Program-made: the position numbers and the translations under genes
Origin: Zerene cesonia
Lineage: Eukaryota; Arthropoda; Insecta; Lepidoptera; Pieridae
Direction of reading: 5' to 3'
Length of the DNA: 64,000 nt
Assembly (NCBI RefSeq): GCF_012273895.1
Contig: NC_052129.1
Coordinates: 6,360,028 to 6,424,027, forward strand
The notes under the pieces: model-generated
What the model was told of the DNA's origin: nothing
Database searches by the model: none
The model's input: only the letters and a program-made list of their open reading frames with translations
Shown here: positions 23,885 to 36,800 of the stretch, one piece after another
Layout of the letters: every line of letters begins with the position of its first letter
Position numbering within the stretch: position 1 is the stretch's first letter

Positions 23885-24052
23885 AAACACGTGGGCAGAC
23901 TGAAAATCAGCGCTGTTCGGGCGTTAAAGCCCGTCAGCATGGCTGAGTCTGCCCCGACTGTCATGTTATTTTTTATATGTTAAAATACAAGTTGTATTAG
24001 TTTTAAGATTGTTGTGTAGCAATAAAGCTTATTTTCTTTCTTTCTATCTTTT
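23885..24052 (+). repeat. Retroposon 3' end with TTTC tail
   Basis: It contains a short palindromic GGGCGTTAAAGCCC block, GGCTGAGTCTGCCCC, and ends GCAATAAAGCTTATTTTCTT followed by TTTC repeats. The AATAAA plus simple tail fits a 5'-truncated non-LTR element. No coding remains. Confidence 0.5.
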
Positions 24053-24486
24053 ATATCGCTTCAAATGGATTTATTATTTATTTATATAAAATTACTTAAT
24101 ATATAAATAAACTCTGAGTATCTCATAATGTCCACAATAATATATTTTCCAAAATTCAATCCTCTAACTCACCATTCGCTTTAATATGGATGTATTATTG
24201 TCAATGATGAGCTCCCCATCCATTATTCAGTGTGAAGGTCGTCGCAAAGTCTCGGCGTCAATTTTAATGTTTGACCGTCCCCGGTTACAGCTGTTTGTGG
24301 CCCCCAGAGGGGTACGGGGCAAAGTACACAATAATGTTTTGTTTATCAGTGTCTTAGGGTAGAGCAACGTGATCAGCCTTCAAAGCTCTTTACTCCTTTG
24401 ATCTCCAGTGGGTACTGTAGTAGCAGTGTAAAAAAATACTCTGTGGCGTTGCTGCAGTTAGCCGGGTCAGGTAGTTTATGGGGAAT
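24053..24486. other. Noncoding stretch
   Basis: No gene is supported. A block at 24270-24330 (cgtccccggttacagctg … cccccagaggggtacgggg) has palindromic C/G runs and may be part of the repeat that follows. Confidence 0.45.
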
Positions 24487-24600
24487 ATCGGAGTCGAGCA
24501 CGCTCCAGCATGAATTGGGCTAGTTTGGTGAACGTACACCTCACAGATGCTCGATGTGAAATAGTAGCATGTCAATGCTGCTCTGTTTGACACGTTTCTG
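24487..24600 (+). repeat. Interspersed non-autonomous repeat, family copy 3 (partial)
   Basis: It contains GAGTCGAGCACGCTCCAGCA then TGAATTGGGCTAGTTT. This matches the head at 18108 and, on the opposite strand, at 40822-40866. The distal part of the family is missing. Confidence 0.6.
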
Positions 24601-25387
24601 TTTCATATTCTATACAAAAAAAATATAATGACTTAATCAAGTTAAATCAGTTATAATTTTAAAAGTGTGCAATACTTGTAAGTAATTTAAATGTGATATT
24701 GCAATAAAATCGCGTGCCAACGTGGAATAGCAAAATAAACCCCAGAACGATTGTGACCCAGTCCGTGTCCGAGCATCCTCAGCTATTAAAATATTTATAT
24801 TTTATTATAAATTGGTCAATAAATACGAGCAGTGATGGCGGCCCACTGTCACGGCGCTATCGCCGCCGATAAATCCACCCTATTGTTGTTTACAATCAGT
24901 GCTGCCATCTATATTACATGTCAAATAAAGTTTTATAACCGAACACGAGTTGTGATTATAGTTTGTGTGCTCATCTGTAGAGAGTTGTTGCTTATAAGGT
25001 GCGTCTATCGGGAGTTTCAGCTGACTTCATCTATGCTAGAAATAGAAACTTTCAGTTCTGTAAACAGTCTCTACAGTAAGTTTAAAAAATATGGCGTTCT
25101 AAAACGTGTGCCTAGTCTTCATTGTCTTTTCAAACCACCAAAGGGTCAGTAAATAATATTATGTAGGGACGATATGCTCAACTGCTGCATCGTTTTTTAT
25201 CAAGTATTGTCTTTTTTTTTCTTTTTTTTAGTGAGGAGAAAATCTTCAAAAGATACTCTACCTTTGGGGGAAAAGTAGAGCATGGGGGATTTCTAACTAA
25301 ATCACTAAATCCTTCTCAGCGGCCAAACTCAAAGCATAATATTCCTGATCCTGGGATCTCTTATGGAACGCACCAGGATCCCCACAG
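24601..25387. other. Noncoding stretch
   Basis: No gene is supported. The frame at 24832-25152 starts in a GC patch but shows no motif. A segment at 25230-25330 (…tttgggggaaaagtagagcatgggg…) resembles a mobile-element fragment that I cannot classify. Confidence 0.45.
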
Positions 25388-25429
25388 CAATACGCCAAAA
25401 TAGTATCTACATACTATTTTGGCGTATTG
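25388..25429. repeat. Perfect inverted repeat, 19-bp arms
   Basis: The left arm CAATACGCCAAAATAGTAT (25388-25406) and right arm ATACTATTTTGGCGTATTG (25411-25429) are perfect reverse complements around a CTAC loop. It could be a tiny foldback remnant or a cruciform-prone site. It lies about 160 bp from the end of the R1-type LINE remnant. Confidence 0.9.
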
Positions 25430-25589
25430 TATTACCATATCCATTACCATATCCATACCCAATGTGAAAAGAGGAAAGGGCAAGCGCAGAACCGGAATGA
25501 TGTTAAAGACAACTCAAGACCCCCTGGATCAGCTCTCGGTTGCTCCCTAGCCTATCAGATTTATAGTTTAATTATAAATCGTGATATAA

Positions 25590-25940
25590 TCATCGTGCCC
25601 CTCGTTCAATATTGGACCGCTCTCTTACCCTTTCTGAAGCATAATGCACTCACAGAAGTCAAGAACGCTTTAACAAGTAGATCTACTGCCCAGCATAGCT
25701 TTTACTACTGCTGTTAAAGAGAGGTCAATACCGACCTCTCGTACAAGTTCGTTTCTTTCAGTAGCCCCAGCTGGACATACTTCGAGTGTATGTTGCGCCG
25801 AATCGCATCGCAATCGGCAATGTCTACATTGTTCCTGTAAAGCACGTCCAATTCGGTGCAAATATTCACCAAAACTACCGTGTCCTGTAAACATTTGCGT
25901 CATCCTAGAAGTGATTATGCCCCAACGTCTATCAATCCAT
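25590..25940 (-). mobile_element. R1-clade-like LINE ORF2 C-terminal remnant
   Basis: Read on the minus strand, the frame from about 25940 to 25670 encodes WIDRRWGIITSRMTQMFTGH and then the cysteine-histidine cluster CRHCRLRCDSAQHTLEVC. This is the C-terminal zinc-knuckle-like region of R1-type non-LTR retrotransposon polyproteins. It is followed by the conserved-looking GIDLSLTAVVKAML. A stop interrupts at 25670, after which related sequence (SVLDFCECIMLQKG) continues before another stop. The 5' part (endonuclease, reverse transcriptase) is absent, so this is a dead, 5'-truncated copy. Clade assignment rests on pattern recognition. Confidence 0.75.
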
Positions 25941-28900
25941 AACAGTCAAGTATTATCTAGTTATCCAAAACGCATTCTTAAAAACATTTGTAACTATAAT
26001 TAATACAACCAGTTATTACAAAGTAGTTCTTTCTTCTTCTTCTAAAGTAAGGCTTATCACACAATATAACAGAAACGAGGACTGCCTCGTCCTATTTCAC
26101 GGGAGGCATACATAGATTACCAAAAACATCTGCAACGTTATTGAAATTCTAAGAGAAGCGTTTGAGGAATCGGCCGATTTATCGTTCATCTGCACTTCAA
26201 TTATGCAGATGGCCCGACCCGGGGCCGCCTGGACCGCAGCCTGCGTCCGGGGGCAGCAGCCTGACCACCAAGACGCTCTCTGAAATGTGAGCTGCACCGG
26301 ACTGTCTTTATCATAAATGCTCGTCATGAATGATCGCGATTGAATTGCATTACAGATGACATGATATATTATATGTAGTCCAGTTATTACGCACTGCCAG
26401 ATGGCTCTGGGTTGCCAGGCTTTTTTGAGCTTATCTATACAAACAAATTTAATGAATATAAAATATAATAATTACCGACTTATTTCATAGATATGTACAT
26501 GATACAGTTAAGGTTAAGGCATTTCTAGTAAAACAATCTGTAAGGGAACTTATATTCAAATAAAACTCGTATTTATTTATTTATTTTTAGGTTCATCATC
26601 ATCAGATATAGTTAACCATAATACAGAACGTGCGATGTACGTGAACTATGAGTGATTATAACTAAGAAATTTGTATGAGAATACTTGATTAAACTAATGG
26701 TAAACGTTAATATCATTCGCCCATAGTCTAGCGTCATTATTAATAATAATCGTAAAATAATAGAAAAAGAATATCACAAAGAAAAGCACAAAAAGAATGA
26801 TCAAATTACCCATTGTAAGTAAATGTGCATTTGGGATCTATCATAATAAAGGAAATTCGATATCTACTTCATAGATTTTGGTAAATAGGGAAGCAAACAA
26901 TACATTATAAGAAAAAGCGTGGTTTTATCAGCTCCTAATACGTTATGATATTTGGCAATTAAAGGATATGGCCAAATGAATAGAATTGTGAATGTTTTCG
27001 ATGTGAATTTTGTGGTCAAAGCTTCTTGTAATGTCTTACACAATATATTTAGTCGATATGTCTTATTTATCAAGCAACCAACAAGAAAATCTTACAACTA
27101 AGAGTATGACTGAAGGTATTATTAATACGTAGTCTTCTGTATACATTATTTCGATGTGGCGATAGTTAAGAAATTAAATAACTTTTACTTTCCCATTGAG
27201 AATAACGCTTTTTATAACCTATCTGAATGTTGTATTTTATCGGATCATTGAAGAAACGGTGTATTTAAAGTAAATGCAGATAAGATTATCTCTAATTTGG
27301 CGCTTTATGCTTTACTCGCTTGAGTTTTTTGCGCAATCCGAGCTAAAAGTTATTTGGCGAGCGACCAAGGCTTGATACTAATGGGCTTCGGCGGGAAACG
27401 AGATTTTATGTTTCTGTAATAGTTTTAGCTTTGGTACATACTTTTATCAAGATTTACAATACGGCCCGAAACAGCCAGAAAGCGAATCGCCTGGTACATG
27501 CAAGTTAATTTTACCAGCGTTTCTGTTTGGTTAATGTCTGGTGAAAATTCATAGAACGCAACTAATAAGGTCAAATTAGACCTAGAAGCTTATGTACATG
27601 AGGTACAGAACTGTTCTACGATCGCGCGGAAAACCTGCAAAATGATGAATATTTAATATGACATACCAACACAATTTGTATGTGCAGAAGTAGAAACAAA
27701 ACAACGCGAGCCGGAGCTGTGAATTGTTAATCTTGTTTATCAGAGCGTCCCGACACGTGGCGCATTACCATACCGCTCCCGGCAGATTCCAGCCTCAGCG
27801 CGACGTCTCTCAAGATAATATCCCTTTGTCTCAGCCTTCAGGTGAACTTGTGAATATTTCGCGAATAAAAACTCGAGTTATGAGCATTAACGTGGAAAGC
27901 TGAGTGAATCGGGCCGTTCGCGACGGGACATTGGGTTTTGATGTGGATAATAAAGCTTCATTTACCACCGTTCTGCTTCTGTTAGATCTGTGTATTTGTA
28001 CCTATGTGTAAAATTTTACAAACTAGGCCTAAAATATACTATGAAATGTTTAACCCTATTTACGCAAATGATACTACGATGATACCCAAATACTATTACG
28101 GTAAATTATATAACTTTTTATCTTGTCAAAGGTGATTTTCATTAAAGTTTTTTAAGTGAAACTTCTTTAGAATCGTTGTGATTTCAAACCTGATGCAACG
28201 GAAAAACGACAGGTAAGAGACACAAATACAAAAATGTGTAGAATGAAGCCGGCAAAGAATGAGACAGAAATATACATACTACGATTTACTGAAGTTTCAC
28301 TTCTATCGTGTGTGAATCGCACACACACCTTTTTTTTTAACTTTTGAAATATTTTTTTTTACTAATTAGTCAATGATTGTAACGACAATAATTATGAAAT
28401 ATATAACGATATATTTCAGAATTATTTGTAACTATAATTTAGCAACCAGATGAATAATTTCTCCGGTTAGTTTTTGATATTCACAACAAAAGATGCAGAA
28501 GTGTGCCCGCCATTATACAACGGCAACAACCGAACGGAATTTATTTCGATATATATTTAAACATTTAGAGAGTAATAAAGTTGTGGATCAATACCGTCTA
28601 TTAGGAAAGATTTGAGTTCTGCGTTTTGCAATAGTATTAAAAGCTGTATAACCTTTTAACTAACAAACTTCTTTACAGCGAACGTGACCTGGGTAACATT
28701 GGTAATCCCTGGGCTTAATGTATGGCGACTATAGATAAATATATCAGACAAGAACTTAAGCGCAAGAAAATAATACTAAAATTCTATAAATACGCAAGTT
28801 TGATGATGTAATTTACTTACAATTTAGATAATGTATAATAGTAAGAGCAGCCCAAAGTTCGCTCATTAGTCTCCACCTCCTGACCTTCGATAGCCTTGGA

Positions 28901-31340
28901 GCAATTTTCATTTAATTTCAAGCAAATCCTCCATTTTCCCGAAACAGCTTAAAGTAAAAGTCATCTTATTATAGAGAAGACAATTTGCAACTTACACGAG
29001 AATCACCCAATTTTCATTTAAACTTTCGCAGCGTGATTCCTCAAACGGAATTATGCTCGCCGAGTACACACACAGATACCTTCGTTTTTAATTCTTTTCT
29101 CTAAAAAGTATTCACTACTTACTTATCTTTAGAGTTTGTTGCTAATAACTAAAGGCTCAATATCAAACTAATTTTACTTCAACGTTTTATATCTCTTTAT
29201 TAAAACTAGATTATAATCACAATTAGATGTCTCATTATATACATCCAGCGGAAAAATATGCAGTTTTATAGTTTAATTGCTTCTAATCGCTCTGAAACGT
29301 TGTCACGACTGTTTATTGCAATCGAAACTACTGCGTGACATATAATATGCAATCATATTCCCCCATGTTCAATACACCAAAGCTATTCACGACTGGAACA
29401 AAGCCGTACAAGCATATAATTTTCACTTGAAACTATTAATTGCGCGTTCGATAAATAGTAGAAACCGACAGTCAAAGGTTTCGCGCGAACTCGTGTGCGA
29501 CTGTAATCCACAAAGCTGCTGAAATTCAACAAGGCATTAGCTCCTATAACAAATGAATATTACCTGATATGGAGAAGCGGTTCAATGTATGCGTTATTGA
29601 AATGTTCGACTTGCCAACACCACTCGCGATGTGTTCAAACTTCAATGAACTTATGGTATTGTTAATATGAGATAAAGAACTTTTGATTTTCACTTCGTTA
29701 CCGATAACCCTTTTAAATAATTATGTATACATTTCGCTTGTTGGATTATTTATGCTATGGATTATCATTTTTTGTCGGATTAGAAACGAGACATCAATAT
29801 AAGAGCAGCCTGCTCGTGATCAAGTTCGCTCTACGCATCTAATGTTATTATTAATTTATGAAAGAAGAAGAAAAATGTATTATTAACCACATTTGCAAAA
29901 ATCAAAAATGAGATGTGAACTACGAAAACATTCGTGAAACGTAAAATGTAGTATGAGTATTTTATAAAGTTGATTACCAGCAAATAATGAAATGAAACCC
30001 GCATCCCATCCGCTAGCAGCTAGAAAGTGTCGCTGTGTGTACGCTGAGCCCAACTTGTAATGCGCTCTTTGTGCCGGTCACTTTTAGACACTCTGTAATT
30101 GCCAATTTTTCTTTACTGACTTTGAATGTCGGAAAATGGGATAATCTCTTTATGAATATATGTATAGAATTATTATATTTAGTAGCTCACGGTCCAAAAG
30201 GTGTCTTTTTATCTGGCAAACTTTTAAAGGATTTCTTTTAATCTACATAATTATATTACCTCTTTGTACAGATATAGTTTAAGATTCAAGAACGAAATGA
30301 CAGTTTTTCTTCACACACTCTACTTAAAGGTTGATCGCTGCAGGTGATATGACCGCCCTTTGTACTACTTGTGTCTTTTTTCATGTAAGTTTGTTGCATA
30401 TGTGATGATACAATAAAAAATTAAAAAAAATAAATAGTTCATATCCCGGGTATGTAACGGGAACGGGGGAATATCTATCTCTTGCTGTGTGTGTATAACA
30501 TAACTGTATAAAATGTCACAACACACAACATTACGTTTTTGTTCAATAAAAAAAAAATAATATAAAATAAAATAAATTCGAATGAATGTCAAACGAATAG
30601 AAATATATTTGACATAATATTTTATGCAAAATAAACGAAAAGTTATTAAATCAAGCCATAGCAATTAAAAATCAAATATTGATTCCACATCGTCCACGAA
30701 ACTCGTAAAATAATTGTAACAGTCAGCGTTGCGGTCGCACATCCGATATGAGCTATCAAGTAGATGAGATGTAGTGGACCAGCAGTCACCTACAAACCTG
30801 CCAACGCCATCTAACGAATGGCTTATATAATATGAGCTTTTAGTCCACATATTTCGTGCTGTTGCCACATTAATCCGACAAGTGAGGAGGTATAAAGATA
30901 CAATAATCATAATTATGATTCATAAACTTTAGTTTCCTACTAATGAAAACCGTTTTCTAGCTATTTTGATGCAACTGAGATAAGTTGCGAGTTTTTGTTT
31001 ACAGCATCTTTTTTTCAAAATAAAAGTTTACTTTAAATTGTTTGCTCATATATACAAAAACTGATTGTGTGAGATCTCAGAGATAACTCGACTGAATAAG
31101 TATTATCGGTAGTACATAAGTGAAAATTATTTAATTATTTTCACATACTACTTGTACTTTCTGTTCCCTATGGCATAATGATATTAAACTTAGTTAATGG
31201 CGGCTCAAAAATTCTCAAGTACATCAACAGACAAATTTGATGAATAAGTAATAGCTTGATTTGTATTCAAAATATACGAAAGCTTCTCAACACATTACTG
31301 TTTATTATTTTACAAGTAAATTCCCTTGAAATATAGGCTA
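25941..31340. other. 5.4-kb noncoding desert
   Basis: No gene is supported in any frame. The small frames at 26097, 26864, 30035, 30365 and 30665 have no motifs, splice context or protein-like composition. The segment 27690-27930 is mixed in composition and unlike the surrounding AT-rich DNA, a candidate for conserved noncoding sequence. No repeat family could be recognised over most of the stretch. Confidence 0.5.
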
Positions 31341-31559
31341 ATATAGCATTGCCGCAGCGCGGGCGAACGGGTGTAATGCGAAATAAAATTCTCCTTAGCA
31401 TGGGACTCACATCGATCACGCGCGATCATCCCCGACACGCGGCGACGATTTATGCGGAGGCCGTGTACAGCCTACCGCCGCCGCTACCGCCGCTACCGAC
31501 GCCCGCGGGCATAGGAGGCACGCGCAGCGGGAAATGAAAAAAAAAAAAATTGCTAATGG

Positions 31560-31702
31560 ATCATGCTGTGGATACCCACAGTGATGTAGTCATGCACTGA
31601 GAACGGATTTTAATAAATTCTTCTGCCAAAGGGATAAAATGGTATGACAATTTTCTCCATGATAATATGACCAGGGCGAAGCTGCGGACAACAACTAGTA
31701 GG
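31560..31702 (-). repeat. Interspersed tail fragment (reverse of 19921 family)
   Basis: It ends at its left, just after an A12 run (31537-31548). It contains CCAAAGGGATAAAATGG and AGGGCGAAGCTGCGGACAAC, the reverse-strand equivalents of blocks at 19921-20045. It is noncoding. Confidence 0.55.
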
Positions 31703-32219
31703 AAATGTAGTACAAACTGTGGCCAGCTGTTTCACGCGAACTTGATTACGGGCAAGTTTGCAGTCCCTAATTACAGAAGGTGATTTACGAAAAAAGTTTA
31801 GTGTATAGATATTAGTTTAATTCACATCGTTGCTATACCTTGCCCTCCACAAATCGCCCCGTTCATAACCACGAGCGCGCCTTAACGACGAGCATCAGCT
31901 ATCAGTCTTTTGTATCATATCGGAAGCTAAAGAGCGCGGAATACTTGATGGCGGGCGATCATCGCTGTTTCCGAATACCCACAACAACTACAAATGGCTT
32001 CTGAAAGTTTATGCGAGTGTGACGCCGATACGACAGCCGTCACTACGAACCTAGTGGGTAGGTGTTATTATGAAAAATAGAGAGCTTACATTTGATGGTT
32101 CCTACAGATGGTATTTGATTGCCGTTTAAGCTGTATATAATCTAAATATATATAACTCAAAGGTGACTGACATAAGAATCTATCAACGCATAGCCCAAAT
32201 CACTGGACAATTTGGCAAG

Positions 32220-32362
32220 CAGATAGATGTTATGGCGTAGGCATCCGCTGAAAAAAGATTTTTATAAATTCTACCCTCAAGGGGATTAAATTGGGGATGA
32301 CAGTTTGTACTATAAAAATTTATTCAGATCGCTCGGGTGAAGCTGCGGGCAACAGATAGTCT
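32220..32362 (-). repeat. Interspersed tail fragment (reverse of 19921 family)
   Basis: It contains CATCCGCTGAAAAAAG, ACCCTCAAGGGGATTAAATT and GGGTGAAGCTGCGGGCAACA, in the same order as in the 31560-31702 copy. It is noncoding. Confidence 0.55.
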
Positions 32363-33599
32363 GCAATATAAGAGTAATCGAATTTTAATTAGGATTGTCA
32401 TCACATACCGGAATAAATATATTAATTGTAGAATGTTATGTACGGTATAATTTGTCTAGCATACAAAACACCTTACAAAGATTTCCACACGAATCAATAT
32501 GGTTTGATTATAATCAATTGAGCCGAGTTCTTATTTGCATTCAAGTACTTTGTCAAAAATATTTCACATTCACGCAGTTTATTGTGGAAAAAATGTGCTG
32601 GAAGTTCATGTCGATTTTTAAATTTACTAGCATTTATCACGATCAAACTGATGAAAATGTATATATTGTGACGCGTTGTAGCGCGCAGACACCCATCCCC
32701 CAAAGCATTGTAATATCAATCGGCCACAACTGGCTTTCATTACACCTTGTCACCAAACATGGCAGCTTTTTGTTCCCGGGTCTTAAAGGCTTACCGGATA
32801 TTGGTGTTCCCGGATCTCGTGTAACCGGGCTCGTTCCAATTAATGTCGATCAATGAATTTTTATTGAGCCATATCGCAGGTGATGTTGGATGTAGGCTTA
32901 TATTGGCTGGATGTCAGCTTAGACGTGTAGGTGTGTGGCGCTAATTGATGCGGCCATACAGGTGAACAATTCAATGCTAAATTAGAATTCATGGAAATGT
33001 AGCTTGAATTACAATAATTATATAACGTAGGTTGAAGAAGACAAAGGCTTGTGCATAAGTAATGGTCAGTTGGCTGTAGACCAGCGCTCTAAGATTTTGG
33101 GGCGCTGCGGAATACCAATTCAGTGACAATTTTTTGTAGACAACTTACCTTTTATTATAAGTGTTTTTGGAATATAATAAGACCAAGAAACACTTGGACC
33201 TTTCTAAAAATACTAGCATAATTAAAAATACGTTAACAAAATTGCTCCTATCCTGGGACTATGCTGAGACTGAGCAATTCGTTCGCATTCAAATCTTTTA
33301 AGTACTCCAAGACAAGGCTTTTAGTGCAAAGAGCATATAAAGAAGCAATTAGTACATGTTAAAAAATTTGTTTAATATGTATGAGACAGGCCCTTGAAAT
33401 ATTGCATGAGTTTATTTTATTTATTTTAAATCATAAAAGTTGTTACCACAACTATGAATTGTAATTTGACATTAATCTTTGTACCTTTTTTTTTTATTTT
33501 ATTTTTTTTTTGAGTTTGTTATTTAATTACCTCAGTTTAATTTTAATTTTTAATTTGCATGAAATTTTGTTTTATGTGTATTTATTTATAGAATTTTTA
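32363..33599. other. Noncoding stretch
   Basis: The 153-codon plus-strand frame at 32395-32856 is the longest in this area. It has a composition like translated noncoding DNA, no domain, and a competing frame on the other strand, so I do not call it. At 32775-32835 a CCCGGGTCTTAAAGGCTTAC block with CCGG-containing repeats looks like part of an element. The rest is AT-rich. Confidence 0.45.
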
Positions 33600-33800
33600 A
33601 ATAATAGACACGAAATTGTCGCCGCTATGAAATTTTATAATTATTAATGTTACTCGTTTATGGTCCCGCAGGACAGGCACTGCCTAGTGCGGGATCCAAT
33701 GAATTCACATTTGTAAATTAACTTTTAACTTTAAGAACCTTGGACACGTGCGTATTATTTTTGATTTTTATGTCTATCTTAAAGTAATAAAGATATTTTA
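33600..33800 (+). repeat. Probable retroposon 3' end
   Basis: It has a body with a short palindromic block GTCCCGCAGGACAGGCACTG, and ends AAAGTAATAAAGATATTTTAA followed by AT-rich low-complexity sequence. The form is similar to the truncated retroposon at 23885-24052. The family is not identified. Confidence 0.35.
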
Positions 33801-36800
33801 ATTTTTAATTTTTTTAATTTTAATTAACATTGAGCATAGTCAGTTACTATAATATATTATATAATATATAATAGATTAATTGAAACAAGCCAAGTAAACA
33901 GATAATATGACAAGTCTTATCCTAACTGACTGATGTCAACAATATTTATGTAAATGAAGCTCATTTTCGATGAATAATTCCCTTAAAGCAGCCTCGCCCC
34001 TCTCGGCTAATTGCTAAATCCAATTTGGATGTCGGCTTATTTCCAATCTATTTGATTTGCCGCGTGCAATCGAGTTTGTTAATAAATTCCAGCATCAGAG
34101 AGGCGGGCGCTCACACCGCGCGCCACCGGCGACGCATCGGGGCTGCTGGGGCTGCTGGGCATCGGGGGGACCCCCCGCCACCCTCGCAATCAGCTCCAAC
34201 AGCGACTGGAAACCAAATAAACAGATCTATTATTTATTAAACTCAAATTCGATGTCTTTCTTAGCAACACATAAAATTAACGAAAAGAAATAATGATTAT
34301 TGTTTATTGTGATGTGTGTTATTAATGAGATCGTTGTTTATTTATTAATGCTGAGTGTTAAACGTATAAAAATTAAAGATTTGGTAAATCTTTAAATTCG
34401 TATGTTCAAAAAAAATTAAGTTTATTTCAACTACAACGTAATTTAGACATACGAGCGTTTGAGGTTATCTTGCTTCGATAGCCAACTAAACATTCACTAA
34501 TCTTGAATAGGCACTATTTAACAAGGTTAATTCTGAAGCACTTTAAATAAATCCAGTTTTTGTTCGAACATTCAGCTGCTAGAAAATTTTAAATGACAAA
34601 ACAAGCGAACAAAGAGAGCATCACTGTGTAAGCGCGGCCCGCACTGTCAGTTGAGTTAATTTAGAAAGCATTAGCTCTCGTTTGAATTGACTTAGCGGAG
34701 TTCAATAGTTTGATGGCGGCGCGAATAATGTTTCCATTCACGATATACTCACTTTTATAATAAAACAGTTTGCGCTGGCTGCGGCCGAGATGGCGAGCCC
34801 GCTGGTCAGAGAATATTATTGCATAAAATTATTATTCGAGTCAACGGTTTGGGTTTTAAGTTGGATATTTAAGGATAATTTTCCAGATGTTAATGTTGAT
34901 GATATTGATGTTCCAATAGTGCAAGGATTTACAATTCTGAATCCTACGATTTACAGGCCTTTCGTTAATTCTTAAATTCTTGATTGGCGTCCAATATTGC
35001 ACTATTAATCTTCACAAAATATCAGTACTTCAGTAAAATTTCCTGTTATGTTGAGAGTACTGTGCTAGTCTAGGACTAGTGCAGGACTAGAGACACACCA
35101 CAAGAGCAGTCGTCTCCACCTGGAAAACAGCTTTGTAAGGTATATATCATTCACACAATCCGAAATATATTTAAGAACTAATTAATTAAGCTAGTAGTTA
35201 CCAGTTCAAAGTACAACAAAATGTTTGCGAAACGGTCAGTGAAATACTTGTGACTTTTTATCTTAATTTATAATTATCAGGCGCATTAACAAATATCTTA
35301 ACCAAGTAGCAATAAGAAAGCTGAGATTTTTGAGAACAGTCAGAAGTTCCCGAAGCTCCGTTTAATGACGGTCGGAAAGTGCTTGTAAAATACTACTTCT
35401 TGAATAAAGAGCTTTCGACTTCACTTGCAAAGTTGTAAAAGCTCTAACAAAATTGGAAGCAATAAAAACTTAAGATATTTGAATTTACGGCCAATGTTCA
35501 TAAGTATCGGCGGGAATTATATTCCTAAATATTATAATCTCACAACAAACCTTAATAATGTACACATTGCTATTGTGAGACGAATGTTTATATTTATCTA
35601 AATTTATTGCCTGTTATATGTTTTGTTTAATTTATGAATATGACATTTTTTTATTTGTTTATTAAACTTTTGTACATAACGAAAACGATAGTCTAAATGA
35701 ATACCTGTAACAACTTTAGCTTTAACAGAAAAGAATTTTCGACGTACATAGCATGAGAACACACTGCAGAAAATTAGCTTTTATCTAACGCCGTAGTGGA
35801 CAAACACAATCAAGCCAGAAAAGTGTGCGCAAAATAAACAATTCTTGGCCCGATAGCAAATATCGTCCAATGTTCAATACGTTGCTGCATATGTTCGCTT
35901 CCATTGAACGCTCTCGCAGACTAATAGAGTAATGTACACCGAGTGTGTGTAGTGTACCGTGAACGATAAGCTTGTAGTAGAAGGACAGTACAAAGATCTA
36001 ATAAGGCTAGGTGCAGAATGATGTCAGAAAACTGCTAATGTCGATGGTCGCGCGGGGTTTAATAAAGAGGATGAGGGGATTTTTATAAGTTTGTTTACTT
36101 ATTGCTAAGCGAAGAGTTATCACTTGCAGACCCACAGAACTGCGCAGCAAGTCAGCACTCGGCATTTGTCCTTTCTGACCTTGTTGTTTGTACATTAACA
36201 CATAAATATAATTTACGAGATTTTGAATTTGTTTGAACCATCTCAAAATTAGCTTATTGAAATCATGATAAGTGTTGGTGTTTGCAGTTGTGAAAAGATT
36301 TAACACTCAGTCCTACTATTTTAGGTATTACGGACGGGTTAAGCAAAATGTGTATAAATAATTAAAGTGTTATTGACGTTTGAACATAGTTATTGTTTGA
36401 CAAGCGTTAAATTCCAACTTTTATTGCCAACTATTTTATTTTTTAATACATAGAACATCATCACATAGTACACACAAGAAAGTCGAGCAAAATATGATGC
36501 TGATATTACACATCGATGTGGATTTTGATTTGCAAATCTTTCGATAGCGCGACCGGTCGTGTTCCTATCCAGGCATCTTTCCACTCACTTGCTCATTCGC
36601 AATATAATTTGACGTCCCGACGCGTCCAATTACCATCATTTGTGACGACCTTATCTGCCGGACTGGAGCATAGACGGGTCGAAACTAATTCAGGACACTT
36701 ACTGATTCCATTGACTCATTGGGCCGAACAAGTAATCTTTTAAGTGAAGTTTCTTTAGCTCATTTTGTAATTTTTGTTATTATTGCATTTATCGTAAATC

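Noticed and set aside
32395..32856. 153-codon plus-strand frame
   Set aside because: Composition resembles translated noncoding DNA, there is no motif, and another frame overlaps it on the opposite strand. I cannot support a gene.
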